IMG/VR virus record: IMGVR_UViG_3300028536_000014
Location: 1 to 64,000 of that record
Length of the DNA: 64,000 nucleotides
From: a virus
Reading direction: 5' to 3' (one strand)
The notes beneath the pieces were generated by a model. The model had not been told where the DNA came from. It saw only the letters and a program-made list of their open reading frames with translations, and did no database searches. Of the stretch, positions 17,789 through 27,288 are shown in pieces; positions within the stretch are counted from its first letter, which is position 1; the number at the start of each line of letters is the position of its first letter. The translations under genes and the position numbers were made by a program.

Positions 17789-19357
17789 TTATAAACAGAC
17801 ATTACTCTTAAACTCTTTGAATGAAGCAACTCTATCTAAAAGTAAATCATGTCTTTTTCTTGCATAATCATAGTGTTTCTTAATATTTTCAGAAAAGACA
17901 AAGAAACAACGAGCTGTACCTGAAGGTGGTTCTCTTAATCTGCCAAGCATTTGGATATTTGCAACTGGTGAATCTATGTTGTCTAAACAGATTATAGTCA
18001 TCAATCCTTTCAGATCATGTCCAGTACCACCAGATTGATAGGTTGTAACTCGAATAACTGGCTCAATTAGATTTTCGTAGGGATCTTGTTCAGTAAACTT
18101 ACGAATATCATATTGAGGATAAATGAGTTTTAAGAACTTAGTGATAACTTCACACATTGCGATCGTTCGAACATAAATGATACATTTATGCCCTCGTTCA
18201 AAATTATCAAAGAAACCATTGATCAAAACTTCTTCAATTAGAGACATATATTTTTCGGTTAGCTTTTTATGTTTTAATATTGAACGTTCAAAAGCAACTT
18301 GAGAATAGGTGGTATTGCCACGTTCAGACGTTCTGATCAATTGTAGACTTTGACTAGAAATTGAATAAGAAATACCATAAGTCCTAATATACTTTTTCAT
18401 CTTGACTTCCTCAAAGCGAATTTCGCGAGGAAACATGATGTGTTGCATCTTATCAATGAATGGATCTCTAGATAGAAATGTAGCAGATAATCCGATACAT
18501 AGATCAACATTCATAAAACATTGTGTTTTATAAACACCAAAAAATTGTCGATGAATTTCATCAATAAGAACAGTTCCGATCCCAAGAAGTTCATAAATAT
18601 TTTCTGGAGCACATCCGTATTCATCATTAATACAAATGTTTCTATTCTCCAAATAAGACGTAATGAAATTTGTCCATGTCTTTGAAGATATAATCACAAT
18701 TTCAGTTTTATATGTTTTTGTTTTACCAAGTTCTATTAAACCTCGTAATGAATCACCACCTTGAACAACCATAATGTCTTTTTCTTTTAGATTTGTAACA
18801 TTCTGGATCTCAAAGATAAATTTGTCTATGAATGAAGGTTCTATAATAATAGCTGTTCTATAAGCTCTTTTACAAATGGTCCATAGCGCAATAAGACCTT
18901 TACCATAACCTGTTGGAAGAGTGACCAAACGACTATTAAGATCATCAGCTAATTCCTGTATTAAAAAATCAACTACATCAGGTTGACGATCTCGAAGCTT
19001 CCATTCATCTTTTATTTTAACAGTGATTGGAAAAGGTTCTGGTATAACACCTATATCAACAATATAAAACCCTCGATCATATCCAGTTTTCTGAAGATAA
19101 TCTTCGAAATGATTAAACTGTCCTATATGAAACCGATATTCGTTAAGATCATGACAAGATAATCCATATATTTTATCTGGAGATTCTTTCAATGGTATTT
19201 TGAAGTTGTATTTATTAGGAGGTTTAAATCCTTTATGGGTATATAGTACGAGAAAATGATCCAATAGTTTACGACCCATTGGAGTAATTCTTGTCACTTT
19301 AAAGAAATGAGAATAGATTGATATTACAAAAATCGGATCAAATTGTACCGATGACAA
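17789..19357 (-). CDS. SF2 DNA helicase, UvsW-like
   Basis: 522 residues, close to T4 UvsW length. Helicase motifs in order: I TLPTGYGKG (about 146), II VLIDEIHR (about 263), III GLSATFLSRD (about 293), V TTYQSGGTGHDLKG (about 446) and VI IQMLGRLREPP (about 474). UvsW-type helicases unwind branched DNA and help origin-dependent replication give way to recombination-dependent replication. The N-terminal 120 residues form a separate domain. TTG start, supported by GGGAG. Neighbouring RNA polymerase genes put it in a nucleic-acid metabolism block. Helicase class is firm; UvsW equivalence is inferred. Confidence 0.85.
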   Translation of the reverse strand: MSSVQFDPIFVISIYSHFFKVTRITPMGRKLLDHFLVLYTHKGFKPPNKYNFKIPLKESPDKIYGLSCHDLNEYRFHIGQFNHFEDYLQKTGYDRGFYIVDIGVIPEPFPITVKIKDEWKLRDRQPDVVDFLIQELADDLNSRLVTLPTGYGKGLIALWTICKRAYRTAIIIEPSFIDKFIFEIQNVTNLKEKDIMVVQGGDSLRGLIELGKTKTYKTEIVIISSKTWTNFITSYLENRNICINDEYGCAPENIYELLGIGTVLIDEIHRQFFGVYKTQCFMNVDLCIGLSATFLSRDPFIDKMQHIMFPREIRFEEVKMKKYIRTYGISYSISSQSLQLIRTSERGNTTYSQVAFERSILKHKKLTEKYMSLIEEVLINGFFDNFERGHKCIIYVRTIAMCEVITKFLKLIYPQYDIRKFTEQDPYENLIEPVIRVTTYQSGGTGHDLKGLMTIICLDNIDSPVANIQMLGRLREPPSGTARCFFVFSENIKKHYDYARKRHDLLLDRVASFKEFKSNVCL

Positions 19358-19403
19358 GTTTAAACTCCCGTTTTAAAAAACATTCGTCACACATCTCTAT
19401 AAT

Positions 19404-19431
19404 GGAGGCTAGCCCAAACGGACTAGCCTCC
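19404..19431 (-). terminator. Terminator of RNAP beta-prime unit
   Basis: 9-bp stem GGAGGCTAG / CTAGCCTCC with 10-nt loop just downstream of the stop at 19441. Confidence 0.65.
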
Positions 19432-19440
19432 TATGATGTT

Positions 19441-21471
19441 TTAAACTATTTTGGAATGAGAACCTAAGTTTGTATGCATGTGAAGATTTTCTACTACCTC
19501 TTTTGGTGTTAAGAATACGTCTATAGGAGAACTTGGACGATTTTCTTGGAAGAAGTTTCTTGGATTTGAGATCGTCTTAAACTGATCTTCATATGCATAA
19601 GCCGCACCCAAAGAACGATTTGTAATAACAAATCTTGCTACATGAAGTCCTGCATTCGGATGGTGTCGTGCCATTCCGTAATCTTCCACACCAGGCGTCA
19701 TGACAGCATAGATCAATACTTCAAGTAAACTTAAATTAACATCAATTTTAGTATTGACCTGATCAAATAACTCTTGAAGAATAAGCACGGGGGCATCAGC
19801 TTGTGCTCGCTTATGAAGATTCTTCGTATTAGATTCGATAATACTAGCAATATGATCAGCATGATCAGCATAGCTATATTCCATATCAGGAACACGTATC
19901 ACTGGAAACTTTGCATTCCATCCAGTCAAATCAAATACGAAATGATCATACTCGTTTGTACTCCATCCTTTATCTTTCAGGAAGTGAAGAAATTCATACG
20001 AGAAATATCCATAACGTTTATTCTGTTCGATCTGTATCGGTATCTCGACTATAGCGCCGTTGGACAAGGTTTCTTGAATAACGATCTGAGACAATGCGCT
20101 GATACGTCGTGGATTGATCTGATCGATCGTTCTTAACAGTTTAAGATCAGTAAGACCAATGGCGGTATTACGATTCACAATCATCTTGTATTGAGATGTT
20201 TTATTAAACGGTTTAAGATGAAACGACATGGTATTAAACATGAATGTCAAATATCGTTGAGCATCTTCTTTCATCAAAATCTCAGTACCAACAGCCGAAC
20301 CAATGATGTGTTTGGTTGACAGAATGGTCTGAGTCAGCTGTTGAGTTAAAGTTGCCGCACATAGATGTCCAAGGTTAGCAAACCGAGAAACATTATGATG
20401 AAGCATACCAAAACAGACTGAACAAACTTTATGAGGATTATTTTCCTGACAATGTAGTGATGAACGAATTGAAATAATCTTTCCGTATAGATGAGATTCT
20501 TTTCCGATAATTTCTTTTAAACTATTTGTGGTTTCATCCAGATACATCTTACCTTTCATGAACTTGAGATCACCAGCATAAATTTGGCGACCTGTTTCTG
20601 TATAGGAAGGTGGTTTAACTAACCACTCAATATATTTTGTTGAACCACAATCACCAGGTGAAATACTTTGCACAACCATCCCAGAGAGCTGTAGACGTCG
20701 TGCAAAGTATTCGGTATCCTGAAGTGGTGCTTCTGCAGAATAAAGATGCTTAGCAGCCGCACGAGACTCTGCAACGTAGTCATACAACTTATACATTCCA
20801 GTTGTATAATTCGACATGATCGGTGTACTCATGATCGTTCCGGTAACTTCAATCGGAAATCCACGTGCAAGAACACACTGATTAACTTGATTGATATTCA
20901 AAATCTTCATTCGAATAAATTGAACCAGATTATTTCTCTGGAACTTCGGATCATTAAAAATGACCTTGTGTGAATTCGAATAAAAATCTGCAATTGAATT
21001 AGCTGTCGGTTCTGTTTTATTTCTCAATTCGACAATTTGTTCTGCCTGAGCCAATTCTAGAATATCGAGAATATCTAAAGTCGCTACATAACGACCTGCA
21101 AATTTCATCAATTCATTATGAAGCTGGTTAGTGACGTAATAGATAACGCCAAGAATCTCTTCTTTCTGTTGATAGCTGGTGAGGTTATGATCCATAATTA
21201 GTTGTTTTGAGATTCGGCTAATAAGATCAATGTGTGTATTAGACGATAATAACTGACCATTCATAATGCTATCAGCATGATGAGAGTGTGTCAGAGGTAA
21301 GAATGGATACCGTCTATGAAACTCCCAGAAGTACCAGGAATAAACAGCTTTTCGAGTACTTGATGTAACTGTGATTCCATCATCATAAATGAGGTCAATT
21401 GTTTTCGGATAAGTTTCAAGAATAATAGTTGGAGTTAATGGTAATAAATCTCTAGCTTTAATTGCTGTCAC
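19441..21471 (-). CDS. RNA polymerase beta-prime C-terminal part (second set)
   Basis: 676 residues. SPGDCGSTKYIEW (about 271) matches the beta-prime DCGT element, SLHCQENNPHKVCSVCFG (about 337) the CxxCxG element, and the LCAATLTQQLTQTILSTKH stretch (about 371) the bridge/trigger-loop region (bacterial IAAQSIGEPGTQLTMRTFH). It extends far beyond the 436-residue paralogue at 11556, so the two belong to different polymerases or polymerase parts. GTG start inside the end of the small membrane-protein gene. In phiKZ-like phages such split subunits form a rifampicin-resistant polymerase; which of the two polymerases this is cannot be told here. Confidence 0.85.
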   Translation of the reverse strand: MTAIKARDLLPLTPTIILETYPKTIDLIYDDGITVTSSTRKAVYSWYFWEFHRRYPFLPLTHSHHADSIMNGQLLSSNTHIDLISRISKQLIMDHNLTSYQQKEEILGVIYYVTNQLHNELMKFAGRYVATLDILDILELAQAEQIVELRNKTEPTANSIADFYSNSHKVIFNDPKFQRNNLVQFIRMKILNINQVNQCVLARGFPIEVTGTIMSTPIMSNYTTGMYKLYDYVAESRAAAKHLYSAEAPLQDTEYFARRLQLSGMVVQSISPGDCGSTKYIEWLVKPPSYTETGRQIYAGDLKFMKGKMYLDETTNSLKEIIGKESHLYGKIISIRSSLHCQENNPHKVCSVCFGMLHHNVSRFANLGHLCAATLTQQLTQTILSTKHIIGSAVGTEILMKEDAQRYLTFMFNTMSFHLKPFNKTSQYKMIVNRNTAIGLTDLKLLRTIDQINPRRISALSQIVIQETLSNGAIVEIPIQIEQNKRYGYFSYEFLHFLKDKGWSTNEYDHFVFDLTGWNAKFPVIRVPDMEYSYADHADHIASIIESNTKNLHKRAQADAPVLILQELFDQVNTKIDVNLSLLEVLIYAVMTPGVEDYGMARHHPNAGLHVARFVITNRSLGAAYAYEDQFKTISNPRNFFQENRPSSPIDVFLTPKEVVENLHMHTNLGSHSKIV

Positions 21472-21670
21472 AATTTTTATCCGTTTTAGGTCTGTTTCGA
21501 AATATTTTCATAATAGCATAAATTGGCCACACTAACCATGTTACTCCTATAAATAAAGACAGTAACATAATAACCGTAGGTTTTTGTGAACTCTTGTTAC
21601 TATTTTTAACGATAAACACACAAGCTACGATTATTGCTATTTCGATATAAGCAATTTCAATTATCTTCAT
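21458..21670 (-). CDS. Small two-span membrane protein
   Basis: 70 residues from the ATG at 21670, which has AGGAAAGAG upstream; an earlier in-frame start at 21730 lies in the RNAP beta gene and lacks a site. Two hydrophobic spans (IAYIEIAIIVACVFIV and VIMLLSLFIGVTWLVW) with a basic, Cys-ending tail. It overlaps both RNA polymerase genes, an unusual position for a membrane protein. Function unknown. Confidence 0.6.
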   Translation of the reverse strand: MKIIEIAYIEIAIIVACVFIVKNSNKSSQKPTVIMLLSLFIGVTWLVWPIYAIMKIFRNRPKTDKNCDSN

Positions 21671-23825
21671 CGTCTCTTTCCTGAATATACTGATTAATTT
21701 CCGGTAAATACTCAGGTTTAAATCCAGCACACATGAAGATATGATTCACAATCTGAATAGGACGAGAAGCACCTAGTGGTATTACATCACGATCAATAAT
21801 CCGACTAATCTGACTAGGATTATTAGATGCCAATAAATTCCAGTAAATGTTACGACGTGTTACAGGATTGTTAGTCCGATCGAACATTTCCGCAATAGAT
21901 TCGGCTCCAGTATAGCAAGCAAAGATTCGAGATTCAGTTTCTCCAGAAAGACGAGTTGGAGAATTACGATAAGGGTAAGCGAATTTCTCGGATTTAGTTA
22001 CGGAAGAAAGAATGCCGAAATGTTGTAGTCTAGCAGTAGAAGTTGCAGACCATTCACTTGCTAACTTATCCAGAAGGAACATATAAACCTTTCCGATTCT
22101 GATCTTCTTAACTGTTTCAACTTGTTGACCTGATTGGTCAACATATTTAACTGTTGTTCTAGTTGGTTTAAATAGTTGTTCGATTTCTGGAACAATTTGA
22201 TCAGGTAATTTCTTGTTATCTACCGGTAAGAATATCTTACAGGTCCCGTCGTTAATGATGTCACATAGATGTTCAGATTGTTCATTGCGAGATAAAGCAC
22301 TGAAATAATCCGGCATGATATCATTGAAAACACGATAGAAACTCATCAAGTAATCGTAACACTCTAAAAACAGTTCTTGATTTATTTCTAATAACATTTC
22401 TTGATTGACTTCTGGACGCTTATTAAAATCATCAATATGATTTGTTGGTATAATTCCCAACTGTTGTGTAATACGAACAGTAATGTCGTGACAAGCACAG
22501 GTCATATATTGTTCATAAGACTGACCAATATTCATTCGGTGGAAAACCGGACCTGGATCGATAATCATGTCGGCACGAACACCATCAGGACGAATAGGCA
22601 TTTCGTGATCTTCCATGATTTTACAAACGACACCTTTACTTCCGCTTTGATTACTAAACTTATCTCCAATATTTGGAATCAGTTCATATTCGATTACAAA
22701 TTTAGCGTGATACTCATCAATATGTTCTTTTCGATAAATGAGTTTCAATGTTTGTTTCATTTTCTCAGCGTTATGATTTGTGATCGCAAGTGCTCTGACC
22801 AGAATCTTATTAAACGCAGGACTGATATTAATAAACGGTGTTCCAAACTTACGTTTACGTTCAGATCGTAAACGTTCTTCTGTTTCTACTATTTCACGAT
22901 TATAACGTAGAAATGCTTGGACATACTTATCAGCATGATCCGACATTCCAACAGGTGTATTTCGAATAGGGTTATTATTCGAAATGATTTCTATATCGAT
23001 AACACGACCACGTCCTTGACGAACATAAATCTGTTTATCAAATGTATAGTCAATTTCACGCATATCGTTGATACCCATATCAACAACATAGGTATCTGGG
23101 TCATAGGTACGTAGCGCCATCAATAATCCATCTTCTCGAAGATAATCTCCGATGTCTGGAAATGGTTTATTATCACCATAGATATTGATAGGAAATTCAT
23201 TACTTCCCCATTCAACAACACGAGTGTCATAAACTTTATATTTCCAATTCTCAAGTTCCCCACGACGAACAGCGATACCATCTTCAGAAACACCTGGGAT
23301 AGCCATATAGGTTACGTTAACATTACGACCATATGCGTAATTATTTCCGTCTTTAACACCAGGGCTATCCATGAAAACTGTATCTTTAGGAATATAAGTA
23401 GTGTGGCGTAAAAGATCCATTCCTTGTTGAGGGACACAACTCCAACCGAAATACTGATGGAAACTTCGATAAATCGGAATCATAAAACAATCGATTTCTC
23501 CAGTTTCCGAATTTTCATAGATAACCAGAGATTCGGGATTAAGTTTTAAACTATCCTGACCTACACCTTGAGGATATCGATCTATTACCTTAATGATCTT
23601 GCCATTGGCAGGCATGCGAACACCCAAGGTATATTTTGCCAATTCAGATTCAGGACCAGCTTGGATAATCTTTTCTTCCAATCCGTTAGTGATCAAATGC
23701 TGACTGACATGACTTGCCATCATCACTGAACGTGAGCTTGAGTTATTGATTGCGAAAGGGTTAATCGCATGGATCCCCAAAAACTGAGGACGAATCTCGT
23801 TTACTCTATCACTCTGTTTTTCCAA
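21657..23825 (-). CDS. RNA polymerase beta C-terminal half
   Basis: About 722 residues. GDKFSNQSGSKGVVCKI (about 390) matches the bacterial beta GDKMAGRHGNKGVISKI catalytic lysine block, and FHRMNIGQSYEQ (about 432) matches PSRMNIGQILE. The C-terminal part YMFLLDKLASEWSATSTARLQ corresponds to the switch and clamp-contact segment. Together with the beta-prime piece downstream it forms an operon of one phage multi-subunit RNA polymerase. The TTG at 23825 has AGGAG at good distance; the TTG at 23831 is too close to it. The beta N-terminal half is not recognised in the window. Confidence 0.85.
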   Translation of the reverse strand: MEKQSDRVNEIRPQFLGIHAINPFAINNSSSRSVMMASHVSQHLITNGLEEKIIQAGPESELAKYTLGVRMPANGKIIKVIDRYPQGVGQDSLKLNPESLVIYENSETGEIDCFMIPIYRSFHQYFGWSCVPQQGMDLLRHTTYIPKDTVFMDSPGVKDGNNYAYGRNVNVTYMAIPGVSEDGIAVRRGELENWKYKVYDTRVVEWGSNEFPINIYGDNKPFPDIGDYLREDGLLMALRTYDPDTYVVDMGINDMREIDYTFDKQIYVRQGRGRVIDIEIISNNNPIRNTPVGMSDHADKYVQAFLRYNREIVETEERLRSERKRKFGTPFINISPAFNKILVRALAITNHNAEKMKQTLKLIYRKEHIDEYHAKFVIEYELIPNIGDKFSNQSGSKGVVCKIMEDHEMPIRPDGVRADMIIDPGPVFHRMNIGQSYEQYMTCACHDITVRITQQLGIIPTNHIDDFNKRPEVNQEMLLEINQELFLECYDYLMSFYRVFNDIMPDYFSALSRNEQSEHLCDIINDGTCKIFLPVDNKKLPDQIVPEIEQLFKPTRTTVKYVDQSGQQVETVKKIRIGKVYMFLLDKLASEWSATSTARLQHFGILSSVTKSEKFAYPYRNSPTRLSGETESRIFACYTGAESIAEMFDRTNNPVTRRNIYWNLLASNNPSQISRIIDRDVIPLGASRPIQIVNHIFMCAGFKPEYLPEINQYIQERDDEDN

Positions 23826-23885
23826 AACCAAACTCCTTTAATAGTTTTATACATCAACAAAGAAAAACCAGCATCAGCTATCATT

Positions 23886-23910
23886 TAGAGTATATATCTT
23901 TGAAAAAAAT
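23886..23910 (-). promoter_or_regulatory. Phage promoter-like motif before RNAP beta
   Basis: The minus strand reads GATATATACTCTAAATGA, a close match to the recurrent TATACTCTANNTGA core, about 60 nt upstream of the RNAP beta start. Confidence 0.65.
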
Positions 23911-23921
23911 AAGGAACATGA

Positions 23922-24254
23922 ATGAAAATCAGTTCACTTTTACCTGTTACTGATTCCTATTATCAGAACTATGATTTCGAAACTTTTATTGAGTCTCATA
24001 TTCCATACATCATTCAGAATTATATTTCTATTCAGAAAGATGTTCCTGAGAACGTCACTATTGTTTATAAAGGTGATTTCTATGGTCTCCTATCTTCATT
24101 ACTGATTCCAATGGACTTACACTATATAGTGATGCGTGTGAACGGATTTTACAGTAGTCAAGATTTCACAGGTGAAGCAATTGTTGTCATGGTTCCAAAT
24201 GACAAAGAAATAACGCTACTCAAAAATGTTTATAAGACCACACAAGTTGCTTAA
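23922..24254 (+). CDS. Hypothetical protein, lone plus-strand gene
   Basis: 110 residues with AAGGAAC before the ATG. Mixed alpha/beta text, no motif. It is an isolated plus-strand gene between two long minus-strand units, divergent from RNAP beta, and ends in a bidirectional hairpin. Confidence 0.6.
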   Translation: MKISSLLPVTDSYYQNYDFETFIESHIPYIIQNYISIQKDVPENVTIVYKGDFYGLLSSLLIPMDLHYIVMRVNGFYSSQDFTGEAIVVMVPNDKEITLLKNVYKTTQVA

Positions 24255-24261
24255 TTCATAA

Positions 24262-24295
24262 AGACCTCAGACGCTTGTATAGGCGTCTGAGGTCT
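24262..24295. terminator. Bidirectional hairpin
   Basis: 13-bp perfect arms AGACCTCAGACGC and complement around an 8-nt loop, between convergent genes. Confidence 0.8.
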
Positions 24296-24301
24296 ATGAT
24301 G

Positions 24302-25792
24302 TTATTTGAAATTCCAACCAGGCGGTGGTGGTTGTTGAGCGTTTGGATTCATATAAGTAGGTTGTGGTTGATATCCTGCTTGTTGCTGGATAGGAACTTG
24401 AACATACTGATTATTTTGAACTACCCACTGATGACCAAGTGCGGGTGGTGGTAATTGAACCTGTGGTTGTTGCTGATAAACAGGTTGTTGATATCCTGCT
24501 GGAATATAACCAGCTTGAGATGGAGGATACATTGGCTGCTGTCCTGGATAATTCATCATAGGAGCGTTTTGTGGAGCAGCCCAACTAGGTACCTGTTGAA
24601 CTTGAGGTGCTCCAGGCATCATAACGCCAGGAGGAGGATATCCATATGTACGAATATGATTGTTGATATATTCTTGTGCAAGAATAGGCGCCATCGGGTT
24701 AGGCTGCATTGCCATAACTGGATTAGCTCTGAGCATATCAGTAAAATTAAGTTTACCATCAGCAGTTTCACGAACAACTGGCGCTTGATATTGAGGGGCC
24801 TGAGTTGGTTGAGGCGCTTGTTGATAAATAGGTTGTTGCTGAGTGGTTTGAGTAGGAGCTGGCGGATCTTGCTTATATTCAACCTTCTGAATAGGATGAT
24901 TTTGTTCACTTACTGTCGCTCTACCTCCATTACCTTTTACTAACTGAGGTAATTTTTCGATATCTGATCGCAGATCATCCAGATCTTGAAATGCTGCAAA
25001 CCATTCCATATCGAAAAGAGAGTCTTCATAATTAGGAATGAAATCTTTGTACATTGTAGTAATATCGTTCAAGCGTTGTGCAATAATTGCAGAGGTAGAC
25101 ATCAGAGCATCCAGATAAGGTGCTACTCGAGTCCTAGTTCCATAATTATAACTTTCCGATTTCTTGATATCAGGAAAGATAAACTCAACGATTTTCTTAA
25201 AAGCAGAACGATCTTTTACTCTGAGATGATCATATTTATCTGCAGTCAAATCCTGATAGAACGGAAAGGTCACAATACCCAATCGTGAATAAGCTTCTCC
25301 TCTCCATGTTCCAGAATGTTTCAGATAAAGTTTGATATAGGTTTCACTAAGATGTTGTTTAAGCAACTTCATCATTAAGTTAGACCAATGAATAGCTGTC
25401 TTATCATCGGCTTCACTGATAAATTTCAACAAAGCAATCTGATCTTCATCCAAACGTTTATGTTGTTCTGGAGAACCCAATAGACTAAGAAGATATTGAG
25501 CGGTGATTCCAAAAACACAATTGAATCGAATTGCGATATATTCTCTAAGTTTCTGAACAACCTCAGATTCACCTCTTACAAAGTTTTCACAGAAAGGATG
25601 GAAATAAACTCTTTTCTGATCAGGATTATTGAACTGAGAATGAATAGGAAGTACAAGTGGTTCACCATTAATTTCCACTTGTATTGAATCAGAATTTTTA
25701 TTGGGTTGAACATAAATGACACCATCACTGTCTGCATGAAGCCCTGCAAAAGACAGAATGGAAGTATATATATCCAGTATTTTCTTAGACAT
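24302..25792 (-). CDS. Hypothetical protein with Pro/Gln-rich C-terminus
   Basis: 496 residues. Residues 1-285 form a globular, helical part. From about residue 290 to the end the protein is Pro/Gln/Tyr-rich (runs such as QQQPIYQQAPQPTQAPQYQ), likely disordered and sticky, with many short PQ and YQ repeats. Start overlaps the upstream stop as TAATG. Such tails are found in proteins that form condensates or multivalent contacts; no family is recognised. Confidence 0.6.
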   Translation of the reverse strand: MSKKILDIYTSILSFAGLHADSDGVIYVQPNKNSDSIQVEINGEPLVLPIHSQFNNPDQKRVYFHPFCENFVRGESEVVQKLREYIAIRFNCVFGITAQYLLSLLGSPEQHKRLDEDQIALLKFISEADDKTAIHWSNLMMKLLKQHLSETYIKLYLKHSGTWRGEAYSRLGIVTFPFYQDLTADKYDHLRVKDRSAFKKIVEFIFPDIKKSESYNYGTRTRVAPYLDALMSTSAIIAQRLNDITTMYKDFIPNYEDSLFDMEWFAAFQDLDDLRSDIEKLPQLVKGNGGRATVSEQNHPIQKVEYKQDPPAPTQTTQQQPIYQQAPQPTQAPQYQAPVVRETADGKLNFTDMLRANPVMAMQPNPMAPILAQEYINNHIRTYGYPPPGVMMPGAPQVQQVPSWAAPQNAPMMNYPGQQPMYPPSQAGYIPAGYQQPVYQQQPQVQLPPPALGHQWVVQNNQYVQVPIQQQAGYQPQPTYMNPNAQQPPPPGWNFK

Positions 25793-27279
25793 TAGACGAG
25801 CTCATTAACGGAAGATGGACTAGTGTCTTGTTGAACACTCTGAAGAATTTGGGTAAAGTCGTATACGTTATTACGGACTAATTGTTCATCTGTAGTAATG
25901 ATTGGGGCCATCAATGAGTCACAGAACGATGGCGCAACATACCGTGTCATTGGGTCAACTCCAATCTGTATATCGATAACAGTATCACCTAACAAATCGA
26001 TACTCATCTGGAGCATATAGGTTTCTTGATTTCCATGAGTTAAGTCATGCATAACCTCATGAATAAATCGTTGTTTAAAGACATTCAGGCTTTGTGAGAT
26101 ATCACGACCCATAATGTCTTTAGCACCCGTAAATAGAACATGATTTACGCCCATGTGGTCATGATTGTTCGAAGTGAATTGAAGTTTAAGGATCATCATC
26201 TCCATCATGATCGTTGGAACAGCATTGATCAGAACAGAAGCAACCCATGCACCACGATCATTCGGGTTATGCCAATATTCAGATTGCCCCGCGTGATTCA
26301 ATCTTGTCATGGCGGCGGATGTCAATGTAATGAAGTTTGAAACAGAGCGATCAAGAACATTGTTGTCTATCATCACTAAATGTTTCAATTTGAAGGTAGT
26401 TGAGTCAGGTTGACCTGTAACGTCAGATAAACGCCTAAAGAACGCTTTCTCTGATAAACTACCTTCATGCACATAACCTTTACAACGGCTATAAATATCA
26501 GCTTGACCAGATCCATAGGAAAGTAACGCTTGTCCTGTCTGATAACTATTAACCATTGTTGCCAAAATATTGGCTGGAAGATTATTAGAACGAGAATTTG
26601 GAACAGATGAACGAGATAACGTATGACGTTCATCTTTTATTCGACTATGGTTGTCTTGATCGAATATTTCCTGAGCAATAGGACCGTGTTGCATTACGGT
26701 ATAGAGTTCATTTGGACGCATTCCGTAGACGTCATGATTGAGCTGACTCGAAACTAACCGACCATTAATGACTTGCGCTGATTCGGTTACGATTTCACGT
26801 GTTTCGATACCCGTTGGAGTCAAAATCTTGGTTTGACTGATTTGAGTATAAGAATTAATAAAGAACAACATATCAGGATCAGGAGTACCTACCAAACTGG
26901 TATCAAAATGACTGGTATATCCTTGAATATGGAGTTGAAAAGTTGAACCAGTGCTACTGGTTATTTCCACAACCATACTGAACCTACCACGAGGATTTTC
27001 CCACCCGTTTGTAATGGGAATAACCCCCATGTGTTGTGGTGACGGCATCATGATACGATTAGCAATACCTGCCATTAGACTGGTTGTTGTTCCACCAGGT
27101 CCATTGTTAGCAACTCGTTTTGCTAAATCGTCTGCAATACTGGCATCATAATGTGTCTCGTATGGACGAGAATACATTGGGTTATAAGTACCTGAACGCA
27201 TAACGATCAATTTCAGAATACGTAGACCGATAGTCACAGGACGTGCGAAAGATTGTGTATAACCAGCTTGAGTATTAAT
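25792..27279 (-). CDS. Large hypothetical protein, possible ATT start
   Basis: About 495 residues, not recognised. The text is mixed alpha/beta, with an N-terminal Met/Pro/Gly region. No good ribosome-binding site precedes the GTG at 27237 or ATG at 27201. AGGAG lies 6 nt before an in-frame ATT at 27279, directly after the stop of the upstream gene, so ATT initiation is the best-supported start. It is between two large unknown genes in one unit and may be structural. Confidence 0.55.
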   Translation of the reverse strand: MNTQAGYTQSFARPVTIGLRILKLIVMRSGTYNPMYSRPYETHYDASIADDLAKRVANNGPGGTTTSLMAGIANRIMMPSPQHMGVIPITNGWENPRGRFSMVVEITSSTGSTFQLHIQGYTSHFDTSLVGTPDPDMLFFINSYTQISQTKILTPTGIETREIVTESAQVINGRLVSSQLNHDVYGMRPNELYTVMQHGPIAQEIFDQDNHSRIKDERHTLSRSSVPNSRSNNLPANILATMVNSYQTGQALLSYGSGQADIYSRCKGYVHEGSLSEKAFFRRLSDVTGQPDSTTFKLKHLVMIDNNVLDRSVSNFITLTSAAMTRLNHAGQSEYWHNPNDRGAWVASVLINAVPTIMMEMMILKLQFTSNNHDHMGVNHVLFTGAKDIMGRDISQSLNVFKQRFIHEVMHDLTHGNQETYMLQMSIDLLGDTVIDIQIGVDPMTRYVAPSFCDSLMAPIITTDEQLVRNNVYDFTQILQSVQQDTSPSSVNELV

Positions 27280-27288
27280 TTCGTTCTC

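Noticed and set aside
22401-22871. 156-codon plus-strand frame inside RNAP beta
   Set aside because: Antisense shadow of a conserved gene, without a ribosome-binding site.
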